DNA of 64,000 nt from Jatrophihabitans_A lederbergiae (GCF_031845305.1 NZ_JAVREH010000008.1:62001-126000); one strand, 5' to 3'. Shown: positions 1-9,210, counted from the first letter of the stretch. Program-made: numbers and translations. The notes: a model not told the origin generated them from the sequence alone.

Positions 1-101
1 CATAGCGGGTGTCCTTCCGGCGGGGGTGAGGTCGTGGCCGTCTGTCCGGGAGCGCCCGGGCCCGCGGTGTGCGGGGCCCGGTCCCGGGCGGTGCGGGGGG
101 G

Positions 102-1040
102 CTACTTCGAGTCGATGCGGCCCGCCGGCTCCGTCGACGCGCCGGCGGTCACCTCGTCCCAGGCGGCGCCGTCGATGTTGAGCGCCTTCTTCAGGAACGC
201 CGTCGAGGTGCGGCGGACCAGGTCCACGCGCTCCGGGCTCTCGTCGGTGGTGTCGGTGGCCTGGTAGGCGTGCACGCCGCCGAGGGAGTGTCCCCCGCCG
301 AACAGGGTCACGAGGCTCTGAGCGCCGGGGCTGAGCGTGTACACGTCGGTGAACCAGTCCGGGCCGCGCGTGGACAGCGGCGACTGGTCGTGGTCGCCGG
401 CGACGACGAGGGTCGGGGTGTTCATCCGGGCGAAGTCCGGGCTCATGAAGGAGAAGCGCTCCTGCGCGAACGGGGTGAGGTTCTGCCCGCCGACACCGGT
501 CGTCGCCAGCAGCACGCCGGCCTTGACCCGCGCGTCGGTCGCGTCCGTGCCGGGCTGGCCGTCCGCGCCGACGACGCGGGCGCCGAGGAGCATGCCGACC
601 GACTGGCCGCCCCAGGAGTGGCCGGCGACGGCGAGGCGGTTCCGGTCGACCCGGTCGGCGAGGCCCGGAACCGCGGCGACGACCGTGCCGAGGTCGTCGA
701 TGACCCGCTCGATGTCCTCGACGCGGGTGCGTCAGATGTTCGGGTAGCGCGGGTCCGCGGGGGTCAAGCCCAGGGTGAGCGAGTCGAGGAACGTCGGCTG
801 GACGACGACGAACCCGTTGGCGGCCCAGAAGTCCACGAGCGGGTCGTAGGAGTCCATCGCGAGACCGAACCCGTGCGCGAACACGATCACCGGCAGGTCG
901 GTGCCGTCCGCCGGGGCGGTCACCCGCACCTGCAGATCGTCGCCACGGCCGGGCGCGGAGAGGACGACGGGCTTGACGGACAGGATCTGGTTGGCGGGCG
1001 TCGTGCTGGCGCGGGGAGTGACCGCGTCGAAAGCAGGCAT
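102..1040 (-). pseudogene. alpha/beta hydrolase (dienelactone hydrolase/PET-hydrolase-like) interrupted by an in-frame TGA
   Basis: Reading from an ATG at 1040, preceded by a GGAAGG-like ribosome site, gives about 312 codons of an alpha/beta-hydrolase in a single frame. The frame is broken by one TGA at 732-734 (codon about 103). Before the stop is the oxyanion-side strand VIVFAHGFG. After it come RTRVEDIERVIDDL, the nucleophile elbow GHSWGG (Ser about 142), a VAGDHD segment likely holding the acidic residue, and a GGGHSLGG segment likely holding the catalytic His. Family members usually have an aromatic residue near the stop, so TGG to TGA is the simplest explanation (inference). The divergent TetR gene and the operators between them suggest it is the regulator's target. 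Substrate is unknown. It may be a pseudogene, a readthrough gene or a sequencing error. Confidence 0.75.
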
Positions 1041-1094
1041 TGGATGTCCTTCCGGGGCAGGTGAGCCGGTGGGGCGGCGGCGCGTGCTTGAGAA

Positions 1095-1136
1095 ACGGAG
1101 CAACGCTCCGTTCTACTATATGGAGCAACGCTCCGT
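1095..1136. promoter_or_regulatory. two tandem TetR-type operators in the divergent promoter region
   Basis: A perfect inverted repeat lies at 1095-1111 (arms ACGGAGC and GCTCCGT around AAC). A second lies at 1122-1134 (GGAGC-AAC-GCTCC) with the same spacer, about 26 bp centre to centre. Both sit between the hydrolase start (1040) and the TetR gene start (1195). Paired palindromes like this are typical TetR-family operators, so autoregulation plus control of the hydrolase is likely. No binding data can be read from sequence. Confidence 0.8.
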
Positions 1137-1194
1137 ATTGTAAGCGACCTCGAGCCGTGCTCCGCCTGTCCTGCTCTGTGCGAGGATCGACCCC

Positions 1195-1815
1195 ATGCCC
1201 GCGGCCCGACCGACGCCGGAGATCCCGAGGCGGCGCCCCGACGTCGAGCGCAACGAGCGCGCCCTGCTCGACGCGGCAGCGAAGGTGTTCGCCGCCTCCG
1301 GTGTCGACGCGACCGTGCGGGAGGTGTCCGCGGCCGCGGGCGTCGGGATGGGGACGCTCTACCGGCACTTCCCCACCCGGGCGGACCTCGTCGTGGCGGT
1401 GTACCGGCACCAGGTCGACGCGTGCGCGGAGGCGGGCCCCGCCCTGATGGCGTCGGCGTCGTCACCGTTCGCGGCCGTGCTGGAGTGGCTACACCTCTTC
1501 GTGGACTTCCTCGGCACCAAGCACGGGCTGGCAAGGGTGTGGCAGGGCGACTCAGCCGGGTTCACCGTCCTGCACGAGATGTTCCTGGAGCGGCTCGTCC
1601 CGGTCCTGGCCGACCTGCTCGCGGCGGCGCGCGCGTCCGGAGAGGTGGTCGCGGACATCGGCGCGTACGAGCTCGTACGCGCGGTCGGGGACCTGGTCGC
1701 GTGGACCCCGCAGGACCCGGACTACGACGTCCGACGGATCGTCACCCTCCTCGTCACCGGTCTCCGCCAGGAGCAACCCGCATCGGAGGCAACCCAGACG
1801 CCCCGACCGTGCTGA
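1195..1815 (+). CDS. TetR/AcrR family transcriptional regulator
   Basis: A 206-residue protein with an N-terminal TetR helix-turn-helix (about residues 18-65): ERALLDAAAKVFAASG, then VREVSAAAGVGMGTLYRHFPTRADLV, the classic TetR recognition-helix region. The C-terminal two thirds form the variable ligand-binding domain, and the ligand cannot be read. It is transcribed away from the interrupted hydrolase, with two near-identical palindromes in between, so it most likely represses itself and the hydrolase. Length and start are usual for the family. Confidence 0.9.
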   Translation: MPAARPTPEIPRRRPDVERNERALLDAAAKVFAASGVDATVREVSAAAGVGMGTLYRHFPTRADLVVAVYRHQVDACAEAGPALMASASSPFAAVLEWLHLFVDFLGTKHGLARVWQGDSAGFTVLHEMFLERLVPVLADLLAAARASGEVVADIGAYELVRAVGDLVAWTPQDPDYDVRRIVTLLVTGLRQEQPASEATQTPRPC

Positions 1816-2296
1816 TCGGTGCCCCCACAATGTTCTCCGCCTGGCGGTCAGACCCGGGAGCCCCGCTTCGGCGATCGCCAGGCCCTCGCCGACGCCCCTC
1901 GGCGGGAAGTCGGCCTCCCGGGCGTAAGGACCTGCAGAGGCAGGTCTTGCCGCCTGGCCGAGCGCGCCCCCGCGGCAACGTCGCTGTCGACACCAAGCCG
2001 ATGGCCCGGCGATCCGTGCCGCCGCGCAGCGCGCCTGGCTCTGCGCCAACGCCTCGGACGACTGTTCCTTCGATACGACGACCCGGGTCGCAGCCGCGTT
2101 CGCTGGGCCCTACCAGTGAACCGGCCGCGCCAGACACGACTCCCATGGCCAGCAGAAGCCAGATCATTAGTACGTGGGCCAGCGCGGTGATCGCAAGCAC
2201 AGCGAAAGCGACAGCGGCGACCAAGTTGGTGTCAGGCACGATCGTTACTGACACCATGCGCGGCGGTGCAGGCGGCGAGGTCGGCAAGTAACCGAA
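1816..2296. other. gene-poor stretch with a possible membrane-segment remnant
   Basis: No convincing gene. On the minus strand from about 2257 a reading frame begins with two hydrophobic segments (LVAAVAFAVLAITALAHVL and MIWLLLAMGVVSGAAGSLVG), then turns into low-information, arginine-rich sequence. It may be the remnant of a small membrane protein. Nothing else is recognised. Confidence 0.3.
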
Positions 2297-2656
2297 ATGG
2301 GTCCGTCAGATCCCACCTCGCCACGGCCGGTTCAAGGCAGCCACGACCAACCCATAACCTTCGACCGTGATGCCGCCGATCCGCGCCGTAATTTTCGCCT
2401 CGACGGCACACTCCTGGACCACGTCAGCTCCGTGACCACCGCACTTCGCGATTGGCTGCCCACGCTGAACGCAACACCCACCGACGTTCTTCTCCCAGCC
2501 TGGTTCACCGCTGAGGAACGCCACTTCCCCGCCTGGCGGGCGCGCCAGATCAGCTTCGCCGAACAACGCCGACCAGTGGCCTGTCCTCCTATGTCACCGG
2601 CCGAAGCGACCGGCACGCCTACCCGGTCAAGCCTGGCGACAACAGGCTCGAGGTGA
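2297..2656 (+). CDS. unrecognised ORF, probably part of a decayed region
   Basis: A 119-codon ORF without a recognised domain. It contains a plausible folded stretch (LDHVSSVTTALRDWLPTLNA, then AWFTAEERHFPAWRAR). It ends where a different reading frame takes over with a DUF4012-like C-terminus, so two gene fragments may have been joined here. No clear ribosome site. May not be a real gene. Confidence 0.2.
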   Translation: MGPSDPTSPRPVQGSHDQPITFDRDAADPRRNFRLDGTLLDHVSSVTTALRDWLPTLNATPTDVLLPAWFTAEERHFPAWRARQISFAEQRRPVACPPMSPAEATGTPTRSSLATTGSR

Positions 2657-2901
2657 GCTACCTGGCTACCGGCCGGGCCCTGCTGCGCGCGGTCAACGTC
2701 GATGGCCGTCCTGGCACCGCAGGCATCGGCACCGAGCATGGACATCCGGTTTACACGGTCGATCTGGAGCTGCCCCGCCGCACGGCACGCACCATCCTGC
2801 TGACCCTCACCGAGCCCGCGGGTACCGGCACACCCGTGGTACTTCGCCAGCCGTTGGTCCGGCCGCTCGACGTCCGCATCGCTGACGCCAGCTGCCACTG
2901 A
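2572..2901 (+). pseudogene. C-terminal remnant of a DUF4012-family protein
   Basis: From about 2572 one frame reads SYVTGRSDRHAYPVKPGDN, LEVSYLATGRALLRAV, TEHGHPVYTVDLELPR, TLTEP and VVLRQPLVRPLDVRI, then stops at 2901. This resembles, from memory, the end of actinobacterial DUF4012 proteins (large exported proteins often near exopolysaccharide loci). Several hundred N-terminal residues are missing and upstream sequence in this frame is unrelated, so it is a truncated leftover. The family assignment needs a profile search. Confidence 0.45.
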
Positions 2902-3239
2902 GCTGGATCACGGTCGGCTCGGCGGTGCGGGGTCCGGCCACCACTGCTGATCGGTGTCGTCCCGCATTCGGATCGAGCACTCGGGTGAAGGCGGTGCCTT
3001 GCGTGACTTACCGCGGTCGGTTCGTCGGTGCTGGGCCGCAAGAGCAGTTGGGAGCGCCGGCCGTCATCGCTGGCCGGAGCACGTAAGGATGCTCCGCGGA
3101 ATCGAGACGGTATCCGGTTAGCAGTTCGTAAGCCCGCGTCCGCGGCTGGCTGGTCGCCGTGGGTGTTCAGCGCAGTTCCGAGCGCTGCGGAACGGGGCGA
3201 GCATCCTGTTCGAGGCGATGTCCGCAGCAGGCGCTTCAC
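2902..3239. other. intergenic stretch, nothing recognised
   Basis: About 340 bases between the DUF4012 remnant and the stop of the S53-SpoIID gene. Short ORFs exist on both strands, but none has a recognisable motif or a good ribosome site. No clear hairpin terminator was seen. Confidence 0.4.
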
Positions 3240-5873
3240 TCAGCCGCGGTACGGTGCCGCCCCGATCGGCGTGACGCCGGCCGATCCGAACACCACCGAA
3301 CCGGGGCGTCCGTACACGTACCAGCTGTGGTTGCTCGGCCGGTAAACGGTGAAGTCAACCTTGCCGTCGCCGGTGTAGTCTCCGGTCACCGGCATGTCGC
3401 CCTTCAATCCCCATTGCACGCCGTTGTGCCCGCGGACGTACCAGACGCTGGTCGACGGGCGGAACACCGCGAGTTCGGTGGTTCCGTCGCCGTTGTAGTC
3501 ACCGGGTACGGGGATGTCGCCGGTCAGGCCGTATTGGACCGGTGAGCGGCCTTGCACGTACCAGACGCCGGTCGACGGGCGGAACACCGCGAGTTCGGTG
3601 GTTCCGTCGCCGTTGTAGTCACCGGGTACGGGGATGTCGCCGGTCAGGCCGTATTGGACCGGTGAGCGGCCTTGCACGTACCAGTAGCGGGTGGCCGGGC
3701 GGTACACCGCGAGCACCGTCGCGCGCCCGCGGCCGTTCCAGTGCCCGGGCACCGGGATATCGCCATTGAGCCCGTACTGCACCGAGGACTGGATGGTCCC
3801 GGTCGGACTGGCGACATACCAGGTGCCGGTCGACGGCCGGTACACCGCGGCGTGTGCGAAGCCGTCGCCGCTGTCGGTGATGACCGGCAGGTCGCCCGGC
3901 AGGCCGAAGTTGAACGTGGTCGGGTAGCCGTCGTTGATCGCCCACCGGCCGGCGGCGAAGGTGGCGCGGCTGCTGGTTTGGGAGTAGGTGAAGTCGTGCG
4001 CGGTTCGCAGTTGCTGCGCGGTGGCGAGCTGCACGCCGGTGTAGTACTTCTGCAGGATCACGTTCCACTTGTTGCCGGTGTTGCTCTCGTTGCAGGTCTG
4101 GCTGCCGTATTGGCTCAGCGTGGTGCCGTCGGCGTAGGCGCCGCAGCCCTCAGAAGGCGAGATTAGGTAACGGCGGTACGAGGTCTGCAGTACCGCCCCG
4201 TAGGCGTCGCGGGCGACGTAGGGCCAGATGGCGTCTACGGCCGCGCTAGTGCGCGGGGCCGCGCTGGCCGCCTTGTAGACTTGGAAGTCGGCGTCGTCGG
4301 TGACGTCGAAACACTGCGTGGCATCGTCGTTGAGGTAGCCGCCGAAGTGACTCACCCAGTACCAGGCGTATGACTTCACCACAACAGCGCCGGCTTTGAG
4401 CGCGTCGCCGTCCCAGCTCTGCACCCACTCGTTGGGCAGCACGTTCTTAACGTAGGTCTTGAAGTCCACGGTGTGAATCGGGGTCTGGGTATCGCTCGGG
4501 ACGTACACCCGGATGGTCGCCGGGGGTGTCGTCTGGGAGGTGTTGTGGGTGCACGAGCCGGGCAGCGCCGGGCGGCAGGTGACACCGGCGCGCTCGCAGT
4601 CACCGACGAAGCCAGCTACGCCATTGGGCGTACCGACTCCCGTGGGCCCGTCGTAACCCTGCACCGCCGTGCACAGGTACGTGCCCCCGCATGAGCCGTT
4701 CGCTCCGCTGGTGACATCGTTGAACGCCATGGTGGCTCGGTAGGGAAAGGCAGCGGGATAACCAGTACTCGGCACCTGTAAACCGGCCAATGCGTAGGCG
4801 GCGGCGATGAGGGGGGCCGAAACACTGGTGCCGCCGAACACCAACCAGCCACTAACCCCGCTGCTCGCGGTGCTGTCATACACGGCGACCCCGGTAGCTG
4901 GATCTGCCACCGCTGAGACATCGCTGACGCTGCGTGTGGCGCAGCCGCTGTCCCGTTGCCAGGCGGGTTTGGCGTCATAGGCTGAGCAACCGCTTCCGGC
5001 GCCCGCCCCGGGCGTCGTGCTGCCCCACGCTTTCTCGCTCCAGCCACGAAGACTCGAGTCCGCGACGAGGCTGGTGCCGCCGACGGCGGTGACGTGGGGG
5101 GAGGAGGCGGGATAGTTCACCCCGTAACCGGTGTCCCCGCTACTGGCCGTGATCGCCACCCCCGGGTGGTTGTAGTACTGGGTGTCGTACTGGCTGTCAT
5201 CAGCCGAAGACGGAGCACTGTAACTGTTGGACACCGCCACCGCCCCCATCCGGACCGCGGTGTTCACCGCCGTTCCCAAGTCATTCAATGAAGCGGACTC
5301 CGCTTCGACCAGCAAAATCCGGCACTTCGGACAAGCTGCGGAAACCATCTCCACATCCAGCGACGTCTCCTGCGCCCAGGAGGGATCTGCGGGCGGCATC
5401 GTGACGCCGCCGGTCTGATTGACCTTCAGAAAGCAACCAACGACACACGGCGCCAGGCCGTACTGCGCTCGATATACAGCAAGGTCGCTTGCTACGCTCG
5501 GCGCGTCGTAGGCGTCGATCACCGCAACGAGCTGCCCCGTTCCTGCGGTGCTGGCCGGAAACTGGTACGCCGCCTGTAGGTCGGCCGCCCCATACCCGGC
5601 CGGCGTCGCCGAAACCGGGCCAGTGACATCTAAGTCCACAACCGCCTGGCACGCGGCCCGTCCCCTTACCGCTGACGCGCAGACACGGCTGCGGTGGTGA
5701 CCTTTCAAGCTGTCGGCAACAGCGCCAGCATGAGTCGATGCAACCTTGGTGCCCGGCCGCGCCGCGACGGCAGCCCTCGCCACTCCCCCCGCAGGTAGCA
5801 GCATAAGAAACGTCACGATGACCACCAGCAAACGGCGGAAATAGCAATTACATCTGGTCACCGAGCGCCTCAT
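3240..5873 (-). CDS. secreted S53 (sedolisin-type) serine protease fused to a SpoIID-like domain and FG-GAP/VCBS repeats
   Basis: 877 residues with a signal peptide at about 1-35. Residues 80-430 form an S53 peptidase: ETSLDVEM supplies the Glu/Asp pair (about E169, D173), SSGDTGYG the oxyanion Asp (about D247), and GGTSVSAP the Ser (about S350). Residues 450-620 resemble the SpoIID/LytB domain (VKNVLPNEW, DALKAGAVVVKSYAWY), known from peptidoglycan-acting proteins. Residues 645-877 are repeats of the type GDYNGDGTTELAVFRPSTG, likely extracellular binding blades. The start is supported by GGGGAG just upstream of the ATG. The three modules are each common, but I know of no characterised protein combining them. 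A secreted wall- or matrix-remodelling enzyme is inferred. Confidence 0.85.
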   Translation of the reverse strand: MRRSVTRCNCYFRRLLVVIVTFLMLLPAGGVARAAVAARPGTKVASTHAGAVADSLKGHHRSRVCASAVRGRAACQAVVDLDVTGPVSATPAGYGAADLQAAYQFPASTAGTGQLVAVIDAYDAPSVASDLAVYRAQYGLAPCVVGCFLKVNQTGGVTMPPADPSWAQETSLDVEMVSAACPKCRILLVEAESASLNDLGTAVNTAVRMGAVAVSNSYSAPSSADDSQYDTQYYNHPGVAITASSGDTGYGVNYPASSPHVTAVGGTSLVADSSLRGWSEKAWGSTTPGAGAGSGCSAYDAKPAWQRDSGCATRSVSDVSAVADPATGVAVYDSTASSGVSGWLVFGGTSVSAPLIAAAYALAGLQVPSTGYPAAFPYRATMAFNDVTSGANGSCGGTYLCTAVQGYDGPTGVGTPNGVAGFVGDCERAGVTCRPALPGSCTHNTSQTTPPATIRVYVPSDTQTPIHTVDFKTYVKNVLPNEWVQSWDGDALKAGAVVVKSYAWYWVSHFGGYLNDDATQCFDVTDDADFQVYKAASAAPRTSAAVDAIWPYVARDAYGAVLQTSYRRYLISPSEGCGAYADGTTLSQYGSQTCNESNTGNKWNVILQKYYTGVQLATAQQLRTAHDFTYSQTSSRATFAAGRWAINDGYPTTFNFGLPGDLPVITDSGDGFAHAAVYRPSTGTWYVASPTGTIQSSVQYGLNGDIPVPGHWNGRGRATVLAVYRPATRYWYVQGRSPVQYGLTGDIPVPGDYNGDGTTELAVFRPSTGVWYVQGRSPVQYGLTGDIPVPGDYNGDGTTELAVFRPSTSVWYVRGHNGVQWGLKGDMPVTGDYTGDGKVDFTVYRPSNHSWYVYGRPGSVVFGSAGVTPIGAAPYRG
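3450..3684 (-). repeat. perfect 115-bp internal duplication (120-bp period) within the FG-GAP coding region
   Basis: Bases 3450-3564 and 3570-3684 are identical by eye, offset by 120 bases (40 codons). Each encodes one FG-GAP blade with YGLTGDIPVPGDYNGDG. Identity at synonymous positions means recent duplication or gene conversion. Adjacent blades are clearly diverged. Confidence 0.9.
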
Positions 5874-6248
5874 CTCTGCTCCCCGGTCACCTTCCGTGAC
5901 GCCGGGCGGGTCGGCCAGCGGCGAAACCGCGGACCTACCCCTCTAACAACCGTCACACACAGTAGTTGCCCACGCGTTGTGGCAGCCGTGCCGAATCCGT
6001 CGGCCGCAACTTGCGATCAAGGTGCCGCGCTGGTCGCGCCGATCAGATAGGTGCGCGGCGGAAGCTCATCCCGGCCCCTGTCGAGGCACGTGAATCCTGA
6101 CCCGCGCGGCATCCGAACTTTGACCCCCTGCCCCCTGTCCCCTGCCCGCTGACTCTGGCTCGAAGCCCGAGCCGAACCGAAAGCAAGGGACCAGGGGCAA
6201 GGTGTCCGTGAATCCCACCTGATCGGTGACCAGGTGGCCCCGGCGCGG
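5874..6248. other. intergenic region; holds promoter for the S53 gene and a terminator
   Basis: About 375 bases between two minus-strand genes. No ORF is convincing. It must contain the promoter of the S53 fusion gene. At its right end is the hairpin annotated at 6216-6238. Confidence 0.5.
6216..6238 (-). terminator. putative hairpin terminator for the secreted Ala-rich protein gene
   Basis: Inverted repeat CCACCTG / CAGGTGG with a 9-base loop, lying 10 bases past the stop of the gene at 6249-6998. There is no strong U-tract, as is common for high-GC actinobacterial terminators. Confidence 0.5.
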
Positions 6249-6998
6249 TCAGGCCGTCGGGGTCTGCAGCGCGGTGAGGGCGTCGGTGGCGGTGGACAGG
6301 TCCTGGGTCGCGACGTCCAGCGCCGTGGCTGCGGCGGCGAGTTGCTGGCGGGCGGTCACGGTGGCTGTGTGCAGCTGCGCGTCCGTCGGGCTCGCGGGAA
6401 CCGCGAGGGCGGTGGCCGTCGCGGTCTGGATGTCGGCGTCGGCCTGGGCGAGCGCGGTGGCGAGGTCGGCAAGCGGAGTAGTGACAGTGCTGGTGTCAGT
6501 TCCATTGTCTTGCAGGGTTTGCGCCTGGGCGGCCAAGGCGGCGGCGCTTGAGGTGAGCGTCGCGACGCTGAGCTGGGCCTGGTCGGCCGAGGTCAGGAGC
6601 TGCAGTTGAAGCTGCGCGCCCCGGGCGGTCCGCGCGCCGGCCAGTATCGCGGCCCGGATCTGAGCTGCCGTCGTCGCGCTCGCGACAGTGCCCTTATCGG
6701 TGCTCAGCGCCGCGAGATCGGCGGAGGATGCGGTGGCAAGGGCCGCCTTGTTCACGACGGACAGCACCGACGAGGCCGTCTCGGCCGAGGCGATCCGGGT
6801 CACCCGGGCGGTGTCAGCAGCCAGCGCGTGACCAGCACCTGCGCGCTGTCCGGCGAGGTGGTCGACCGGTTTGTGGGAGGCGTGAATTGCGGGCTTGGCG
6901 TGCGACGGCGCGGCGAAGGCAACACCCCCGCCGCCGATCACCGCGCAGGCAGCGAGAAGAGCGACACCGGTGCCCGCGGCGCGTGCTGATCGATTCAT
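6249..6998 (-). CDS. secreted Ala/Thr-rich helical protein of unknown function
   Basis: About 249 residues. A signal peptide (positive start, hydrophobic core LLAACAVIGGGGVAFA) is followed by a low-complexity Ala/Thr/Gln/Asp-rich mature part lacking cysteines and glycines, with a long predicted-helix character and no recognised domain. A TTG at 7001 directly precedes the ATG chosen, and an AGGAATGG site lies upstream. Probably an exported or surface coiled-coil-like protein. The divergent MmyB-type regulator starts about 60 bases away, so regulation by it is possible but unproven. Confidence 0.65.
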   Translation of the reverse strand: MNRSARAAGTGVALLAACAVIGGGGVAFAAPSHAKPAIHASHKPVDHLAGQRAGAGHALAADTARVTRIASAETASSVLSVVNKAALATASSADLAALSTDKGTVASATTAAQIRAAILAGARTARGAQLQLQLLTSADQAQLSVATLTSSAAALAAQAQTLQDNGTDTSTVTTPLADLATALAQADADIQTATATALAVPASPTDAQLHTATVTARQQLAAAATALDVATQDLSTATDALTALQTPTA

Positions 6999-7058
6999 CA
7001 AGATTCCATTCCTAGCTATCGGTTCGACTACTCACAGTGAGCGGTTGACTCCACAACC

Positions 7059-7958
7059 ATGACATGCACTTCACTGTTTTGCAACACGAACTTAACACCC
7101 CGACGCCACCAACCCCTCGGCGAATACCTACGCGCCCGACGCGAACTCGTCACCCCCGACGAGGTCGGCCTGCCCACGGTAGGGCTCCGCCGCGTGACCG
7201 GCCTGCGTCGCGAGGAAGTGGCACTCCTGGCGGGCATGAGCGCCGACTACTACCTCCGCCTCGAACAAGGCCGGGAACGCAACCCGTCACCGCAGATCCT
7301 CGAATCCCTCGCCCGCGTCCTCGGACTCGACAACGCCGCGACCGCCTACCTCCTCGGCCTCGTCGGCGCAAAAACAACCCGGTCCCGCCGAAAGGTGCGT
7401 CGCGAACACGTCCTGCAGGGCATCCAGAAGCTTTTGGCGACGCTGCAGCTACCCGCCTTCGTCGAAGGCCGGTACTTCGATGTCCTCGCCTCCAACCCGT
7501 TCGCCCTGGCGCTGTCACCGCGGCTGGCCGTCGGCGAGAACCGGCTCCGCGCCGTATTCCTCGAGCCCTCCGAGCAGGCGCTCTACCCCGACTGGGACGA
7601 CGCGACCGCACGTCTCGTCGCCGGCTTCCGCGCCTCCGTCGGCACCGACACCGACGCCCCCCGGTTGATCGAACTCGTCGGAGAACTCTCCCTCGCCAGC
7701 GAACGATTCCGACAACTTTGGGCACGCCACGACGTCCAAGCCCAGGAAGGTCGGCCGATGACCCTCGACCACCCCACGGTCGGGCAACTCTCCCTGAACC
7801 GGGAAAAGCTCGCCATCGACGGCGGCTCCGGTGGCCTCATCCTCGCCATCTACCACCCCGACGCCGGCAGCGACAGCGCAGAGAAACTAGCCCTCCTCGC
7901 CTCCTACAACGCCACAAACGAAAATGAGCGCGCCACCCGTCAGCAGACTGGGATTTAG
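7059..7958 (+). CDS. XRE-family regulator with MmyB-like C-terminal domain
   Basis: 299 residues. The N-terminal helix-turn-helix region carries LGEYLRARRELVTP, TGLRREEVALLAGMSADYYLRLEQGRERNPS and ILESLARVLGLD. It is followed by a domain typical of MmyB-type regulators (LLATLQLPAFVEGRYFDVLASN, then a DDATARLVAGFRASVG segment), which in this family binds a small hydrophobic ligand. The downstream MFS gene starts inside its last 35 bases, so the two are probably cotranscribed and the regulator likely controls the pump. The start could lie slightly later, since the first ~18 residues look atypical. Confidence 0.85.
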   Translation: MTCTSLFCNTNLTPRRHQPLGEYLRARRELVTPDEVGLPTVGLRRVTGLRREEVALLAGMSADYYLRLEQGRERNPSPQILESLARVLGLDNAATAYLLGLVGAKTTRSRRKVRREHVLQGIQKLLATLQLPAFVEGRYFDVLASNPFALALSPRLAVGENRLRAVFLEPSEQALYPDWDDATARLVAGFRASVGTDTDAPRLIELVGELSLASERFRQLWARHDVQAQEGRPMTLDHPTVGQLSLNREKLAIDGGSGGLILAIYHPDAGSDSAEKLALLASYNATNENERATRQQTGI

Positions 7959-9210
7959 GGGACTGTTCAGCAAACGGATGCGTGCCGTTGACAGGGCCGG
8001 CCTGCGTACGGTCATGGCCCGGCCCGAATACCGACGGCTATGGGCGGCCCGCACGGTGTCGCAGTGGGGTGACGTCGCGCAGTTCACGACGCTGGCGCTG
8101 CTGGTGCTGCGCCTGACCGGCTCTGGTCTGGGGGTCTCCGGGGCGGTGCTGGCCGAGATCGTGCCGGTGCTGCTGCTCGCACCAGTCGCCGGGCCGTTGG
8201 TCGATCGGCTGCCCCGGGTTCGCGTGATGGTGGCCGCCGACCTTGCGCGGCTGGTGCTCGCGGCGACCCTGGCGTTGTGGCATTCCGACATTGGTGTCGT
8301 GTACGCGGTCGCGTTTGGGCTGTCGGCCGGGTCGGTGTTCTTCAATCCGGCGGCCGGGTCGCTGCTGCCGTCGTTGGTCGGTGAGGAGGAGCTGGTCGCG
8401 GCGAATTCCGGCATCTGGTCGGCGGCCGTGCTGAGCCAGGTCCTGCTGGCACCGGTGGCCGGGCTGCTGGCCTCGACCGCAGGGTTCGGGTGGGCGTTCG
8501 CCATGAACGCTGGAAGCTTCGGGGTGAGTGCGCTGCTGCTGCGGGGTTTGCGGGCCAGCGAGGCGGCCCGGCCGCTGGTGACAGCCAGTATCTGGGTGCA
8601 GGGCAGAGAGGCGCTCGGCTTGCTCGGGCGTGACCGGCTGCTGCGGGCGCTCGCGCTCGCGCAGGCTCTTGCCGCGCTGTCTGCGGGGGCGACCAGCGCC
8701 CTGCTCGTGCTGCTGGCGGCACGGCGGCTGCATGCCGGCGGCGGCGGGTACGGGCTGATGCTCGCCGGGATCGGTGTGGGCGCGTTCTGCGGGCCGCTGC
8801 TGCTGACCCGTCTGGGGACCCGGGCGCGGCAGCCGCGGCTGGTGTTCGCCGCGTTCGGTCTGCGCGGCGTGGTCGACGTGGTGCTGGCGAGCGTGACCAC
8901 GCTGCCGGTCGCGCTGTCAGCGTTGGTGTGCTACGGGATGGGCACATCGAGCGGCAACGTCACGTTCTCCTCCGTCATCCAGTCCCACGTGCCCGAGCAG
9001 CTGCGCGGCCGGGTGTTTTCGGCGTTCGACCTCATCTGGCAGGCGATGCGACTGGCCAGCCTGCTGCTCGGGGGCGTGCTCGCGGACGCGTTCGGGATCC
9101 GAGCCGTGTACTACTGCGGCGGGCTTTTGCTGCTGGCTGCGGGACTGGCCGGGCTCACCACGTCCGCCGACCTGCCGTCCGACGGGTCAAGTCCGGGCGC
9201 CACGCAGTAG
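7924..9210 (+). CDS. MFS transporter, 12-TM efflux type
   Basis: 428 residues with around twelve hydrophobic segments, opening with RPEYRRLWAARTVSQWGD, a common entry sequence of the MFS group that includes macrolide and multidrug exporters. It overlaps the preceding MmyB-like regulator gene by 35 bases. An alternative start at 7978 (MRAVDRAG) would remove the overlap. The substrate is unknown; regulator-pump pairing suggests export of a toxic small molecule. Confidence 0.85.
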   Translation: MSAPPVSRLGFRGLFSKRMRAVDRAGLRTVMARPEYRRLWAARTVSQWGDVAQFTTLALLVLRLTGSGLGVSGAVLAEIVPVLLLAPVAGPLVDRLPRVRVMVAADLARLVLAATLALWHSDIGVVYAVAFGLSAGSVFFNPAAGSLLPSLVGEEELVAANSGIWSAAVLSQVLLAPVAGLLASTAGFGWAFAMNAGSFGVSALLLRGLRASEAARPLVTASIWVQGREALGLLGRDRLLRALALAQALAALSAGATSALLVLLAARRLHAGGGGYGLMLAGIGVGAFCGPLLLTRLGTRARQPRLVFAAFGLRGVVDVVLASVTTLPVALSALVCYGMGTSSGNVTFSSVIQSHVPEQLRGRVFSAFDLIWQAMRLASLLLGGVLADAFGIRAVYYCGGLLLLAAGLAGLTTSADLPSDGSSPGATQ

